Shown here one piece after another: positions 8,210 through 17,614 of a stretch of DNA of 64,000 nucleotides. Below the pieces are notes generated by a model. It saw nothing but the letters and a program-made list of their open reading frames with translations, ran no database searches and was not told where the DNA came from. Position 1 is the stretch's first letter, and each line of letters opens with the position of its first letter. The position numbers and the translations under genes are program-made. The stretch is from JAVVWB01 sp036652335. Lineage in GTDB: Bacteria > Synergistota > Synergistia > Synergistales > Synergistaceae. The stretch is taken from positions 1 to 64,000 of the forward strand of contig JAVVWB010000005.1 of NCBI GenBank assembly GCA_036652335.1, given 5' to 3'.

Positions 8210-9571
8210 TTGTTTCAAAGTGATTATTATTTAAACAAAAAAATTTCAATTTTTGGTGCAGGTGTCAGTGGTAGATCATTATCTTTACTTGCTAAAAAAA
8301 TGGGAGCAACAGTTTTCGTTTCGGATTCTAATGAATTAAGTCTCGATACAGTGACATTTTTTAGAGTGAATAGCATAAATTTTGAATCTTCATGCAACTC
8401 AGCAAAATTGTTTGATGCGGATGAAATAATTGTAAGTTCTGGCATCTCACCAGATAACCCAATGCTTTTGGAAGCTGTAAATAGAGGTATTACTGTTAAA
8501 GGTGAGCTTGATTTTATATCTCAATTTATTGATTGTCCTGTCATTGCTGTTACAGGAAGCAATGGTAAAACAACAACGACATCAATGATTGGTGATTTGT
8601 TGAAGAAAGCTGGTTATAAAGTTGGTATATGTGGAAATATAGGCAATCCAATTGCAAAAGTTATAGGAGAGGACTATGACTATATTGTTGCAGAGTTAAG
8701 TAGTTTCCAGCTATATAGAGCTAAAACATTTAAGTGTGACATAGCAATTGTTACAAACTTAGCTCCTGATCATATTACATGGCATGGTTCTTATGAAAAC
8801 TATGTTAAATCAAAAGCAAAAATTATCTCTTCACTACGTGATAATGGATTCGCCATATATCAAAAAAGAGATGAGCTTGCATTTGAGTTTGGAAATGTAA
8901 AAAAGCTACCTCTCTCATGGTCTAATGTATCAGAGATAGATGGTATTTATTTGGATTCAGAAGAAAGAAAAATCTATTTAAGAAAAGAGAGCAAAGTTAA
9001 TTGCTTATTAGATTTTAATATAGTGAAATTGCTTGGGAATCATAATTTAGAAAACGTTGCAATGGTTGTTTCTGTCCTTTCGATTTTAAATCTCACGATA
9101 AACAAAGAAGATATTATTTCTTTTGTACCGCCAAAACATAGATGTGCTTTTGTTGAAAAAATAAAAGGAATAACTTTTGTTGATGATTCTAAGGGTACAA
9201 ATGTAGCGGCAAGTGTTACTGCTATGACATCAATTAGTGGCAGAAAAATAGTTATACTTGGTGGACAAGGTAAGGGAGAGGATTATTCACTCTTAGCTGA
9301 AACAGTAATAGCGCAAGCTCGATATGTTGTCCTAATTGGAGAAGAAAAATTGAAAATAGCAAATGTACTGGATAAATATAATTATAGAGAATATAAATTT
9401 GCAGACAACATGGCAGAGGCTGTTGATGTTGCATATTCACTAGCCACTGAGAATGACATAGTGCTCCTCTCTCCTGCTTGTACGAGTTGGGATATGTATC
9501 CAAGTTATGCTGTACGTGGAGATGATTTTGTGAACTGCGTTAAAACAATAAAAATCAAAGAGAATGACTAA
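8210..9571 (+). CDS. murD: UDP-MurNAc-L-alanine:D-glutamate ligase
   Basis: MurD adds D-glutamate to UDP-MurNAc-L-Ala. The 453-residue protein starts with a Rossmann-type loop (ISIFGAGVSGRS), has the ATP loop AVTGSNGKTTTTSM near residue 117, and the late block FVDDSKGTNVAAS. The start is a TTG at 8210 behind AAGGGAG; no ATG is better placed. It lies between mraY and ftsW, the classic order; its stop shares one base with the ftsW ATG. Confidence 0.96.
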   Translation: MFQSDYYLNKKISIFGAGVSGRSLSLLAKKMGATVFVSDSNELSLDTVTFFRVNSINFESSCNSAKLFDADEIIVSSGISPDNPMLLEAVNRGITVKGELDFISQFIDCPVIAVTGSNGKTTTTSMIGDLLKKAGYKVGICGNIGNPIAKVIGEDYDYIVAELSSFQLYRAKTFKCDIAIVTNLAPDHITWHGSYENYVKSKAKIISSLRDNGFAIYQKRDELAFEFGNVKKLPLSWSNVSEIDGIYLDSEERKIYLRKESKVNCLLDFNIVKLLGNHNLENVAMVVSVLSILNLTINKEDIISFVPPKHRCAFVEKIKGITFVDDSKGTNVAASVTAMTSISGRKIVILGGQGKGEDYSLLAETVIAQARYVVLIGEEKLKIANVLDKYNYREYKFADNMAEAVDVAYSLATENDIVLLSPACTSWDMYPSYAVRGDDFVNCVKTIKIKEND

Positions 9572-10734
9572 TGAAGAGTGAAGATGAACATCGCAAAGTA
9601 AAATTAAATATAAATCCATTTTTTTGGATAATACCAATAATTCTTACTGGAATTGGCATTTTAATGATTATTTCAACTACAAGTGCATCATCATTAACAT
9701 ATACAGGCACTCCGTTCCAAATGGGTATTAAACAGTTACAATGGTTTTTTATTGCAGTCTTTATTTCAGTTTTTGTTTATATGATGAAACTTGACTTTTT
9801 TTATAAAAATAGCACTCGTTTTGTAGCTTTTAGTTTGATACTTTCTTTTATGCCAATGGTTCCAGGAATTGGGGCTTCTATAGGAGGAGCTAGGAGATGG
9901 ATACAGATACCGGGCTTGTCTATTTCAATACAGCCAGGCGAGTTGCTTTGTCTAGCAATTGCTATTCATTTATCGAAGTTGATTTCAAAAAATAAAAAAG
10001 ATTTGCTTAAAATGATGTATGTCACAATGTTTTGGGTTATTATAGCTGCTATACCACTTCTCTTTCAACCAGATTTTGGAACGACATTTTTAATATTTAC
10101 TGTAGCAATGGGTATCTATATTGAGAAAATGGGATGGAAATACCCTATTATTCTAGGTGGCCTTACATCCATTCCAGCTATCTGTATTCTTGTATTTGGT
10201 ACATCATACAGGATGCGACGTGTTTCTGCATTTATTAATCCATGGGATGATCCATTGAACACAGGTTATCAAGCGATACAGGGCTTGATTGCTTTTGCGA
10301 ATGGTGGTTTTTGGGGAAGTGGTCTTGGTCATGGGTTCCAAAAATTAAATTATCTTCCTGCTGTTTATACAGATTTTATTTTTGCTGCTATAGGCGAAGA
10401 ACTTGGTTTGATAGGTACATTATTCGTATTGTTGCTCTTTGCTTTTTGGTTTTTTCAGTGTCACACAATATATCTAAGAAGTAGAAATGACTTTCAGTCA
10501 TCCTTGGTTTGGGGTATAACACTAACGATTTTGATGCCACTTGCAATAAATGTATTTGGTGTTACTAAATTTATTCCTCTAACAGGTATGCCGTTACCAT
10601 TTGTAAGCTACGGCGGGACATCCCTTGTCTTGATGTGGATAAAGGTTGCCATTCTCATGAGAGTTGAAAAGGAAATATTTTTAGAAATAGATGAAACGAG
10701 GAGTGAGCTTCTTTGCGCAAATCAATCGTTTTAG
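9571..10734 (+). CDS. ftsW: septal peptidoglycan polymerase FtsW (SEDS family)
   Basis: FtsW is the SEDS-family glycosyltransferase that makes septal glycan from lipid II with FtsI. The 387-residue protein has about ten membrane segments and the family blocks GGARRWI near residue 108, QPDFGTTFLIF near 165, GYQAIQGLIAFANGGFWGSGLG near 230, and the C-terminal GMPLPFVSYGGTSL. The location between murD and murG favours FtsW over RodA. It overlaps murG by 22 bases. Confidence 0.95.
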   Translation: MKSEDEHRKVKLNINPFFWIIPIILTGIGILMIISTTSASSLTYTGTPFQMGIKQLQWFFIAVFISVFVYMMKLDFFYKNSTRFVAFSLILSFMPMVPGIGASIGGARRWIQIPGLSISIQPGELLCLAIAIHLSKLISKNKKDLLKMMYVTMFWVIIAAIPLLFQPDFGTTFLIFTVAMGIYIEKMGWKYPIILGGLTSIPAICILVFGTSYRMRRVSAFINPWDDPLNTGYQAIQGLIAFANGGFWGSGLGHGFQKLNYLPAVYTDFIFAAIGEELGLIGTLFVLLLFAFWFFQCHTIYLRSRNDFQSSLVWGITLTILMPLAINVFGVTKFIPLTGMPLPFVSYGGTSLVLMWIKVAILMRVEKEIFLEIDETRSELLCANQSF

Positions 10735-11801
10735 TAGCAGGAGGCACAGGTGGTCACATTTTGCCAGCCATATCATTTGGCAACTGGATCAATAAAAACA
10801 AAAAAGATTATGACGTGTATCATATTTGTGGTAATCGTGAATTAGAATTAGAAATTCATAATGCACTTGATACGAGTCCTTTTATTGTAGAAATGGATGG
10901 TTCACCTCTTTCTGGCAAAAATATTATTCAACGTATTCACAGATTTTTTTCTCTATTTACCTCTTTTTTTAAAATAAGAAAATTTCTTGATGAAAAAGAC
11001 CCTGTTTGTTGTGTTCTATTTGCTGGTTATCTTTCTTTGCCCGCAATGTTTGCATGTAAATCACTGGGTATCTATACTGTTTTGCATGAGCAGAACGCAT
11101 ATGCTGGGAAAGTTACAAAAATTGCAGCGAAAATTGGCTTAGACATCTATAGTGGTTGGAAAGATTGTTTCCCACTTAATAATTCTCAATATACTCCCAT
11201 AGGAGTTCCTGTTAGAGAATTAGAAGCACACACGAATGACTTCGCATGGAATTCAATTGGTTTTGACTGTCCACTACCTAAAAGTCCAAGAATTTTGGTC
11301 TTGAGTGGCTCTCTTGGTAGTATGTCGGTAAAAAATATGATTGCACAAATAGCGGAGAAAGAAAAGTTTAAAAATTATTCATTCATAGTTCCAGCTATTT
11401 CTGACTCAGTGTGTCGCCTGCAGAAAAATGTATATTTAACTCCTAAAATATGGGACGTATCCCTTTTATATACGATTGCCGATATTCTTGTTGTAAGAGC
11501 AGGAGGTTCAACACTATCAGAGGTGGCGAATAGCTTTCTCCCTGCATTAATTGTGCCGTGGAATTCTGCAGCAGATAACCACCAAAATTTTAATGCTATA
11601 TCCTTTGTAGCGGAAAATGAAGGACTCATTCATAATGAGAATGAATCCATTGACGATTTTGAAAAAAAACTATTAAAACTTGTTGAGATATTTGAAAAAA
11701 AGGAAGAAAAATATTCAACTAGACTGTATAATGATAAAAGTAATCTAATATGCGAAAATTTTTGGTTTGCTCTCTCCCCAAAGTTTGAAAGGAGAAATTA
11801 A
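10713..11801 (+). CDS. murG: UDP-GlcNAc:lipid I N-acetylglucosaminyltransferase
   Basis: MurG adds GlcNAc to lipid I, giving lipid II, at the inner membrane face. The 362-residue protein opens with VLVAGGTGGHILPAISF, the donor/acceptor glycine loop of the family, has LHEQNAYAGK near 130, GSLGSMSVKNMI mid-protein, and VRAGGSTLSEVANSFLPALIVP for UDP-GlcNAc binding. The start is a TTG at 10713 inside the ftsW reading frame, giving a 22-base overlap. Confidence 0.95.
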   Translation: MRKSIVLVAGGTGGHILPAISFGNWINKNKKDYDVYHICGNRELELEIHNALDTSPFIVEMDGSPLSGKNIIQRIHRFFSLFTSFFKIRKFLDEKDPVCCVLFAGYLSLPAMFACKSLGIYTVLHEQNAYAGKVTKIAAKIGLDIYSGWKDCFPLNNSQYTPIGVPVRELEAHTNDFAWNSIGFDCPLPKSPRILVLSGSLGSMSVKNMIAQIAEKEKFKNYSFIVPAISDSVCRLQKNVYLTPKIWDVSLLYTIADILVVRAGGSTLSEVANSFLPALIVPWNSAADNHQNFNAISFVAENEGLIHNENESIDDFEKKLLKLVEIFEKKEEKYSTRLYNDKSNLICENFWFALSPKFERRN

Positions 11802-11802
11802 T

Positions 11803-13224
11803 TTGGTGATTGATAATAAGGTTAACCTAAAGAATATGAACATCCATTTGATGGGTATCGGTGGAGCTGGAATGAGTGGCTTGGCCAAATTACTTAAACA
11901 GATAGGTGCAAATGTGTCTGGATGTGACGTAATCAACACGTCGTACACAGAAAAACTTAAGGATGAGAATATTCCTATAGAAACGGAGCATAGTCCTAAA
12001 CATACTGAAAAATTTAAAACAGATATACTTGTATATTCGAGTGCAATTCCTTTGGATCACCCAGAGATATTAAGAGCTTGGCAGGATGGTCTTATGGTTG
12101 CAAGACGAGCAGAAATACTTAGTATTATTTTTAATGAAAGACATGGCGTAGGTGTTGCTGGTACTCACGGGAAGACAACAACTTCATCTATGATTGCGCT
12201 TGTGGCTGAGTTAGCTGGGTGTGATCCGACAATTGCTATTGGTGGTGAAATCTCCAATATTGGGACAAATGCTAAACTAGGGAAAAGTGATTTTATGGTA
12301 GCTGAGCTCGATGAAAGTGATCGTTCTTTTGTCTATTTTCATCCAGAAATAGCTGTCATAACCAATATTGATTGGGATCATAGAGATCACTATATGACAT
12401 TTAAATCGGTTACGGATGCTTTCAACGAATTTTTGTCAAACAAGAAAAGTGGGGCAAAAATTGTTGTTTGCATGGAAGATGCTGGTATTGCATCTCTTAT
12501 ATCAGGATATGAAATAAATAAAGATGACATTATTACCTATGGTTTTGATTCAAAATATGATTGGTATGCAACAGATATAAAACATAAAGTTGGTGGTGGT
12601 GTTTCTTATACGTTGAACCACAATGGTTCAGAAATAGGACGTATCACATTAAGGGTATCCGGAGAACATAACGTATTAAATTCACTTGCAGCATGTGTAG
12701 CATCTTTTAAGATGGGAATTTCTTTTGAAAATGTAACAAAGGGACTCTTTGAATTCACCGGAGCAAAAAGAAGACTACAGAAAACTGGTGAAGTAGACGA
12801 TATTCTTGTATATGACGATTATGGACACCATCCAAATGAGATTAGAGCGACATTAAACACTATTAGACATATTTTCCCATCAAGAAGAGTTATTGCAGTT
12901 TTTCAACCACACAGATTTAGTAGAACGGCAGCTCTGTATAAAGAATTTGCCGAAGCACTTTCTTTGGCTGACTTTGCTTTTATACTTCCTGTCTTTGCAT
13001 CAGATGAGAATCCTATTGAAGGGGTTACATCTAAACTTATTTTTGATGCAGCATCAGAAGACAGCAAATCACATTATGAGCTTTCAGAAAATTTTGATGA
13101 ATTAGTATCCTCAGCGTGCAAAATTGCAGAAAAGGGTGATTTGATTTTAACAATAGGCGCAGGAAGTGTGTGGACTCTTTCAAAGAAGATATTTGATACA
13201 CTATCAAATATAAATAAACAGTAG
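11803..13224 (+). CDS. murC: UDP-N-acetylmuramate:L-alanine ligase
   Basis: MurC adds the first amino acid, L-alanine, to UDP-MurNAc. It has the nucleotide loop MGIGGAGMSGLAKLL near the N terminus, GVAGTHGKTTTSSM for ATP, and YDDYGHHPNEIRATL plus FQPHRFSRT further on, all diagnostic for MurC. AAAGGAG at 11788-11794 points to the TTG at 11803 or the adjacent GTG at 11806; the frame is open to 11767, but that lies upstream of the binding site. About 473 residues, normal length. Confidence 0.95.
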   Translation: MVIDNKVNLKNMNIHLMGIGGAGMSGLAKLLKQIGANVSGCDVINTSYTEKLKDENIPIETEHSPKHTEKFKTDILVYSSAIPLDHPEILRAWQDGLMVARRAEILSIIFNERHGVGVAGTHGKTTTSSMIALVAELAGCDPTIAIGGEISNIGTNAKLGKSDFMVAELDESDRSFVYFHPEIAVITNIDWDHRDHYMTFKSVTDAFNEFLSNKKSGAKIVVCMEDAGIASLISGYEINKDDIITYGFDSKYDWYATDIKHKVGGGVSYTLNHNGSEIGRITLRVSGEHNVLNSLAACVASFKMGISFENVTKGLFEFTGAKRRLQKTGEVDDILVYDDYGHHPNEIRATLNTIRHIFPSRRVIAVFQPHRFSRTAALYKEFAEALSLADFAFILPVFASDENPIEGVTSKLIFDAASEDSKSHYELSENFDELVSSACKIAEKGDLILTIGAGSVWTLSKKIFDTLSNINKQ

Positions 13225-13230
13225 GTTAAA

Positions 13231-14103
13231 ATGCAATTCAATATTTCTTTAAAAAATTTAAACACATGGCATGTCGGTGGCAAGTGTAAAAAATATTTCG
13301 CACCAACATCGTTATTCTCTTTATATGAAGAGTTGCCCTTTATACTAAAAGATGAGGAAGAGGTTCATCTTTTAGGTGGAGGTTCTAATGTGCTTATCTC
13401 AGACGAAGATTTGGATATGACAATAATTAATACGCCGTCATTAAGCTCATTAAATATATTAGAAGAAAATTCTGAATTTGTAAGACTAGAAGTGACAGCA
13501 GGTTTCTCGACTCGAGAATTGCTGGCTTTCACCATAAGAAACAATCTTACAGGTCTAGAAGTTTTAACAGGGATACCGGGTACAATTGGAGGCGCATTAT
13601 GGGGTAATGCTGGAGCTGCAGGGGCCGATTTGTCTTCTGTTCTAGAAGAAGTTGAGCTCGTGACCCGTACAGCAGAGATTACTACTTTGCACAATCATAA
13701 TCTTGTCTGGAAATATAGACAATCTCCGTTTGTCAATACTGATATTTTCATGATAACTAAATTAATACTTTCTCTTGAAAAAACTGATCCCAAAATGGTA
13801 AGACAAAATATACAAAAGTATGCTTTATTGAAGAGAGGACAGCCACTTGCAAAGTGTACGGCAGGATGTGTTTTTAAGAACCCACCCAAATTAAGTGCAG
13901 GGAAACTTCTAGACTCCTCTGGTTGCAAAGGAATGACTTGTGGTGATGCCATGGTTTCTTATTCGCACGCAAATTTTATCGAAAATATTGCCAATGCAAC
14001 ATCTAACGACATTTTAAAACTCTCGGAATGCTGTAGAAAAATGGTCTATGAAAAATATGGAGTTGAGTTAGAGTATGAAATCCAAATGCTTGGTTATTTT
14101 TAA
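13231..14103 (+). CDS. murB: UDP-N-acetylenolpyruvoylglucosamine reductase
   Basis: MurB is the FAD enzyme that reduces UDP-GlcNAc-enolpyruvate to UDP-MurNAc. The 290-residue protein has LNTWHVGGKC, LLGGGSNVLISD for FAD, and TGIPGTIGGALWGNAGAAG. The active-site segment reads AGC213VFKNPP: cysteine stands where the proton-donor serine of E. coli MurB lies (family usually GS-hydrophobic-F-KNP). The length and the ending fit the shorter Bacillus-type MurB. It overlaps ftsQ by 29 bases. Confidence 0.94.
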   Translation: MQFNISLKNLNTWHVGGKCKKYFAPTSLFSLYEELPFILKDEEEVHLLGGGSNVLISDEDLDMTIINTPSLSSLNILEENSEFVRLEVTAGFSTRELLAFTIRNNLTGLEVLTGIPGTIGGALWGNAGAAGADLSSVLEEVELVTRTAEITTLHNHNLVWKYRQSPFVNTDIFMITKLILSLEKTDPKMVRQNIQKYALLKRGQPLAKCTAGCVFKNPPKLSAGKLLDSSGCKGMTCGDAMVSYSHANFIENIANATSNDILKLSECCRKMVYEKYGVELEYEIQMLGYF

Positions 14104-14917
14104 AAAGAAATCATGTGGCGGTGCAAAAGCTTTACTTATGGTACTTACTCTTTTTTTCGGTGGATTATTAGCATTAGAGTCACGTTATGCTGTATTTAGA
14201 ATTAATAACATCAAAACGTCTTACCAACAAATTGTAAAAACAAGGGTAATGTGGGATATAATATCTCCAGCGGAAGAAAGATTCTGGCCACTTTTTTTTA
14301 TAAATACAAGAGAACACGAGAAAAAACTAGAAAAATTCTATCCTGTGAAAGTGAAGATAAAACTTGATTCTTGGGGTGCTTTCCGCATAGAACTTGTGAA
14401 TTTATCCCCTATATTTAAAATGTACTGGGGCGACAAATATTGGTATATTTCTGATTCTGGTATGGCCTGGCTTAATTCACTACCTGAGAATCAGTGTCTT
14501 TCCCTTAAGAATGCAGAAGAAAAGCCTTTGTTAATCTGGAATTCTGACAGGCAATTACCCCTCGATCTTGTCTCAGAAAATGGAAATATAATAAAAACAA
14601 GTTTGAATATTACAAAGATTAATGAATGGTATTCTAAACTTGAAGCGTTGGGTTGGATGCATAATATTAAATTTGTTATAGCTTCAATGGATAAAAAAAA
14701 ACCTGTTGTAAATATTGTGTTTAAGAACAAAGATGGTGTAGGAGTAACGTTGCAACTTAAAGATGATCCAAGTACATGGATAGAAGTTGGTTTGGCAATA
14801 AAAAAAATATATCCAGATTTGACAATCCTAACACCGGAAGTCTTTATTGATACTACATATGAAAATAAAATTTTAATAAAAAATATAAAAAACAATCAAA
14901 AGGGGGCCACAAAATAA
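14075..14917 (+). CDS. ftsQ: FtsQ/DivIB-like cell-division protein
   Basis: A 280-residue protein with a basic cytoplasmic start, one membrane segment at about residues 18-36, and an external domain. Its size, topology and place between murB and ftsA match FtsQ/DivIB, the scaffold of the septal complex. The external sequence (VKVKIKLDSWGAFRIELVN) could be a POTRA-type domain, but it is divergent and no strict motif is visible, so the name rests largely on context. It overlaps murB by 29 bases and shares one base with ftsA. Confidence 0.7.
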   Translation: MKSKCLVIFKKKSCGGAKALLMVLTLFFGGLLALESRYAVFRINNIKTSYQQIVKTRVMWDIISPAEERFWPLFFINTREHEKKLEKFYPVKVKIKLDSWGAFRIELVNLSPIFKMYWGDKYWYISDSGMAWLNSLPENQCLSLKNAEEKPLLIWNSDRQLPLDLVSENGNIIKTSLNITKINEWYSKLEALGWMHNIKFVIASMDKKKPVVNIVFKNKDGVGVTLQLKDDPSTWIEVGLAIKKIYPDLTILTPEVFIDTTYENKILIKNIKNNQKGATK

Positions 14918-16287
14918 TGTTTAAAAGAGCCTCGGGATATCTCCCAGAAGATGAGCCAGAACTCGTCGTTGGCTTGGATTTAGGTACAAGCAAAATATCT
15001 GTCGTCGTTGCCGAAAGAGAATATAATAGCGATTCAGCTCAAATTATTGGTATGGGGCAGGCAGTTTCAAGCGGTATTAGAAAAGGGATGATTGTGAATT
15101 TAGAACAGGCTGTACGTTCTGTAAAGCAGGCTGTTAACGATGCACAAAATATGGTAGGGCAAGAGATTAGAAATGTAACTGTTTCTTTCGGTGGAGGAGA
15201 AATTACAAATAAGCTATCGAGTGGGATGGTTTCATTGGGACGTTCTCCTAGAGCTGTTACTTCCTTGGATATAGAAAGAGCAATTGAGGCTGCTCAAGCA
15301 AATGTCTCTATACCTGCAAATCAAAGTATTCTTCATACAATACCTGTGGAATATTCATTGGATGGTAATGAAGGAATTGAAGATCCACTAGGTATGACTG
15401 CAATGAGATTGGATATACAGTTACAGTCAATTATTGTCCCCACTACGACAATCCAGAATGTATTGAATTGTGTTGAGAGAGCGGGACTTGAAGTAGAGGG
15501 TTTTGTACTAAAACCATTGACATCTGCACTAGGGGTTATTACTCCAGAGGAATCCACCGCTGGGGCTGTTGTTGTAGATATGGGAGGTGGAACTACCTCT
15601 ATAGCTGTCTTCTTTGACGGAAGATGTAAATACCTTGGTTTGGTGCCAATAGGTGGAGACCACATAACAAATGACGTAAGTAGTATATTAAAGATTCCTA
15701 TAAACAAAGCAGAAGAAATAAAAAGGGAAATCTCAATAGACCCAGCACTGAATTATACAGAGGATCAAAATATAGAATTTGCTTGTAGCTCTAGAGATTA
15801 TACTGTTTCTAAAGATGATTTAAGCGAAATTGTTAAATCAAGAATAGAAGAACTCTTTGACTCATTAGTAAGGCCCCATATTATTAATGCATCTGTTCCG
15901 ATGCTTCCTGCTGGTATTATTCTTACAGGAGGGGTTTCAAAATCTGAGGGACTAGATTCATTGTTGTTAAATGTAATGAATCTTCCAATTAGGGTTTCTG
16001 AACCATTGGATGTAAATAAAATGCCTCCTGGAAGGAATTCTCAAGAATATTCTTCTGCTGCTGGGATAATAAGATACATAATTGAGAAGGAAAGAGATTC
16101 CTACCGTTATATGGATAACAGAGGAATAACTAAGAATATTTCAATGATAGATCAGAGCAACAGACATCTTGTCCCAGAAGTTTCTGCAACTTCAAAAGTA
16201 AAAGATACTGCGCGCGAAATAAAAGAAAAGACTATACAGTTTAGTTTTATGGATGAATTGTCTAAAGTTTTCAAGGATATATTTTAA
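14917..16287 (+). CDS. ftsA: cell-division protein FtsA
   Basis: FtsA is the actin-like ATPase that tethers FtsZ to the membrane and recruits the septal complex. The 456-residue protein shows VVGLDLGTSKISVVVAE (phosphate 1), the SHS2/1C region with VTVSFGGGEI, VVVDMGGGTTSIAVF (phosphate 2), and GIILTGGVSKSEGL (adenosine motif). The C-terminal end, IQFSFMDELSKVFKDIF, looks like the amphipathic membrane-targeting helix of FtsA. It is followed by ftsZ. Confidence 0.97.
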   Translation: MFKRASGYLPEDEPELVVGLDLGTSKISVVVAEREYNSDSAQIIGMGQAVSSGIRKGMIVNLEQAVRSVKQAVNDAQNMVGQEIRNVTVSFGGGEITNKLSSGMVSLGRSPRAVTSLDIERAIEAAQANVSIPANQSILHTIPVEYSLDGNEGIEDPLGMTAMRLDIQLQSIIVPTTTIQNVLNCVERAGLEVEGFVLKPLTSALGVITPEESTAGAVVVDMGGGTTSIAVFFDGRCKYLGLVPIGGDHITNDVSSILKIPINKAEEIKREISIDPALNYTEDQNIEFACSSRDYTVSKDDLSEIVKSRIEELFDSLVRPHIINASVPMLPAGIILTGGVSKSEGLDSLLLNVMNLPIRVSEPLDVNKMPPGRNSQEYSSAAGIIRYIIEKERDSYRYMDNRGITKNISMIDQSNRHLVPEVSATSKVKDTAREIKEKTIQFSFMDELSKVFKDIF

Positions 16288-16316
16288 AAACTCCTAATTT
16301 GGAGGGAGAGCTAACT

Positions 16317-17597
16317 ATGCTGGAATCGGCAGATATTTTTACATTGGAAAGACCAAAAGGTGCAACAAGAGAAATTATAAAAATTGTAGGTGTTGGTGGT
16401 GCGGGCAATAATGCACTTAATCATATCATCCGTGGCGGATTGACAAATGTTGATTTCATAGCTGCAAATACTGATATCGCTCATTTAGATTTATCTGAAG
16501 CTTCACTAAGAATAATTCTTGGCAAGGAGCTGACACATGGTTTAGGGGCTGGCGCAAACCCAGAAATTGGCTGTAAGTCAGCAATAGAATCACGTGACGA
16601 AATAAAGAAGGCTGTATCTGGAGCAGATATGATATTTATTGCAGCCGGTATGGGGGGCGGAACAGGAACTGGTGCGGCCCCAGTTATTGCTGAAATTGCG
16701 AAAGAGACTGGTGCTCTTGTTGTCGGTGTCGTAACAATCCCATTTTCGTTTGAAGGTAAAAAAAGAGTTAGACAGGCACAAGAGGGAATAGAGCGACTTA
16801 AGGAAAAAGTTGATGCTTTAATAATAATTCCCAATGATAAGCTTCTTCTCATATCAGACAAAAAAACTCCAGTTTCAGAGACGTTTGGCTTAGCAGATAG
16901 TGTCCTTCATCAGGCAGTACAAGGAGTAACAGACTTAATATTTAAGCCTGGGCTTGTTAATGTTGACTTTGCTGACGTGAAAAGCATAATGTCAAATGCT
17001 GGGACTGCAATAATGGGCATAGGTGAAGGATTTGGAGAAAAAAGAGCTGCTGCTGCCGCGTACAATGCCATCAATAGTCCTCTTCTTGACACAAAAATTA
17101 ACGGTGCTAAGGGAATACTTTTCAACGTTACTGGGGGTAACAACCTCTCTTTACACGAAATAAACGAAGCTACTAGCATTATTACTGAAGCGGCTGATGA
17201 AGATGTGAGTATTATTTGGGGGCACGTACTAAACCCAGATATGGAAGACTCTATACAGATAACTGTAATTGCAACAGGATTCGATAAAGTGGATGAAAAA
17301 TTTGAGCTACCAAAAGTTGAAAATAACCAATTTGTTGTTTCCTCAAACAATCTTGATATAGATGCTGTTAAAAAATTGAATCAGTACACATATGCAACTA
17401 AAGTTAATGATAATATAGCTCGGCCAATAAGTTCAGTAGACCTTAATTCTGTTGAGAGCACAACTGTACAAACGCAAAAGTCTGATAAAAATAGTGAATT
17501 GAAATCAGAAAATCACACAGATGTAGGTATGTTTTTTGAAAACGGAGCTCCTGTAGATGAATACGATACCCCTTCATTCCTTAGAAGGAGGAAATAA
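16317..17597 (+). CDS. ftsZ: cell-division protein FtsZ
   Basis: FtsZ is the tubulin-like GTPase that forms the division ring. It carries VGVGGAGNNALNHI, the tubulin signature GGGTGTGAAP at about 113-122, the KPGLVNVDFADVK block, and a C-terminal peptide DEYDTPSFLRRRK that fits the FtsA-binding tail. GGAGGGA at 16301-16307 points to the ATG at 16317; the ORF extends to 16299 through the binding site. With this start it has 426 residues. A variable linker lies at about 325-405. Confidence 0.98.
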   Translation: MLESADIFTLERPKGATREIIKIVGVGGAGNNALNHIIRGGLTNVDFIAANTDIAHLDLSEASLRIILGKELTHGLGAGANPEIGCKSAIESRDEIKKAVSGADMIFIAAGMGGGTGTGAAPVIAEIAKETGALVVGVVTIPFSFEGKKRVRQAQEGIERLKEKVDALIIIPNDKLLLISDKKTPVSETFGLADSVLHQAVQGVTDLIFKPGLVNVDFADVKSIMSNAGTAIMGIGEGFGEKRAAAAAYNAINSPLLDTKINGAKGILFNVTGGNNLSLHEINEATSIITEAADEDVSIIWGHVLNPDMEDSIQITVIATGFDKVDEKFELPKVENNQFVVSSNNLDIDAVKKLNQYTYATKVNDNIARPISSVDLNSVESTTVQTQKSDKNSELKSENHTDVGMFFENGAPVDEYDTPSFLRRRK

Positions 17598-17614
17598 GCC
17601 TGAAAAAGAAATCT

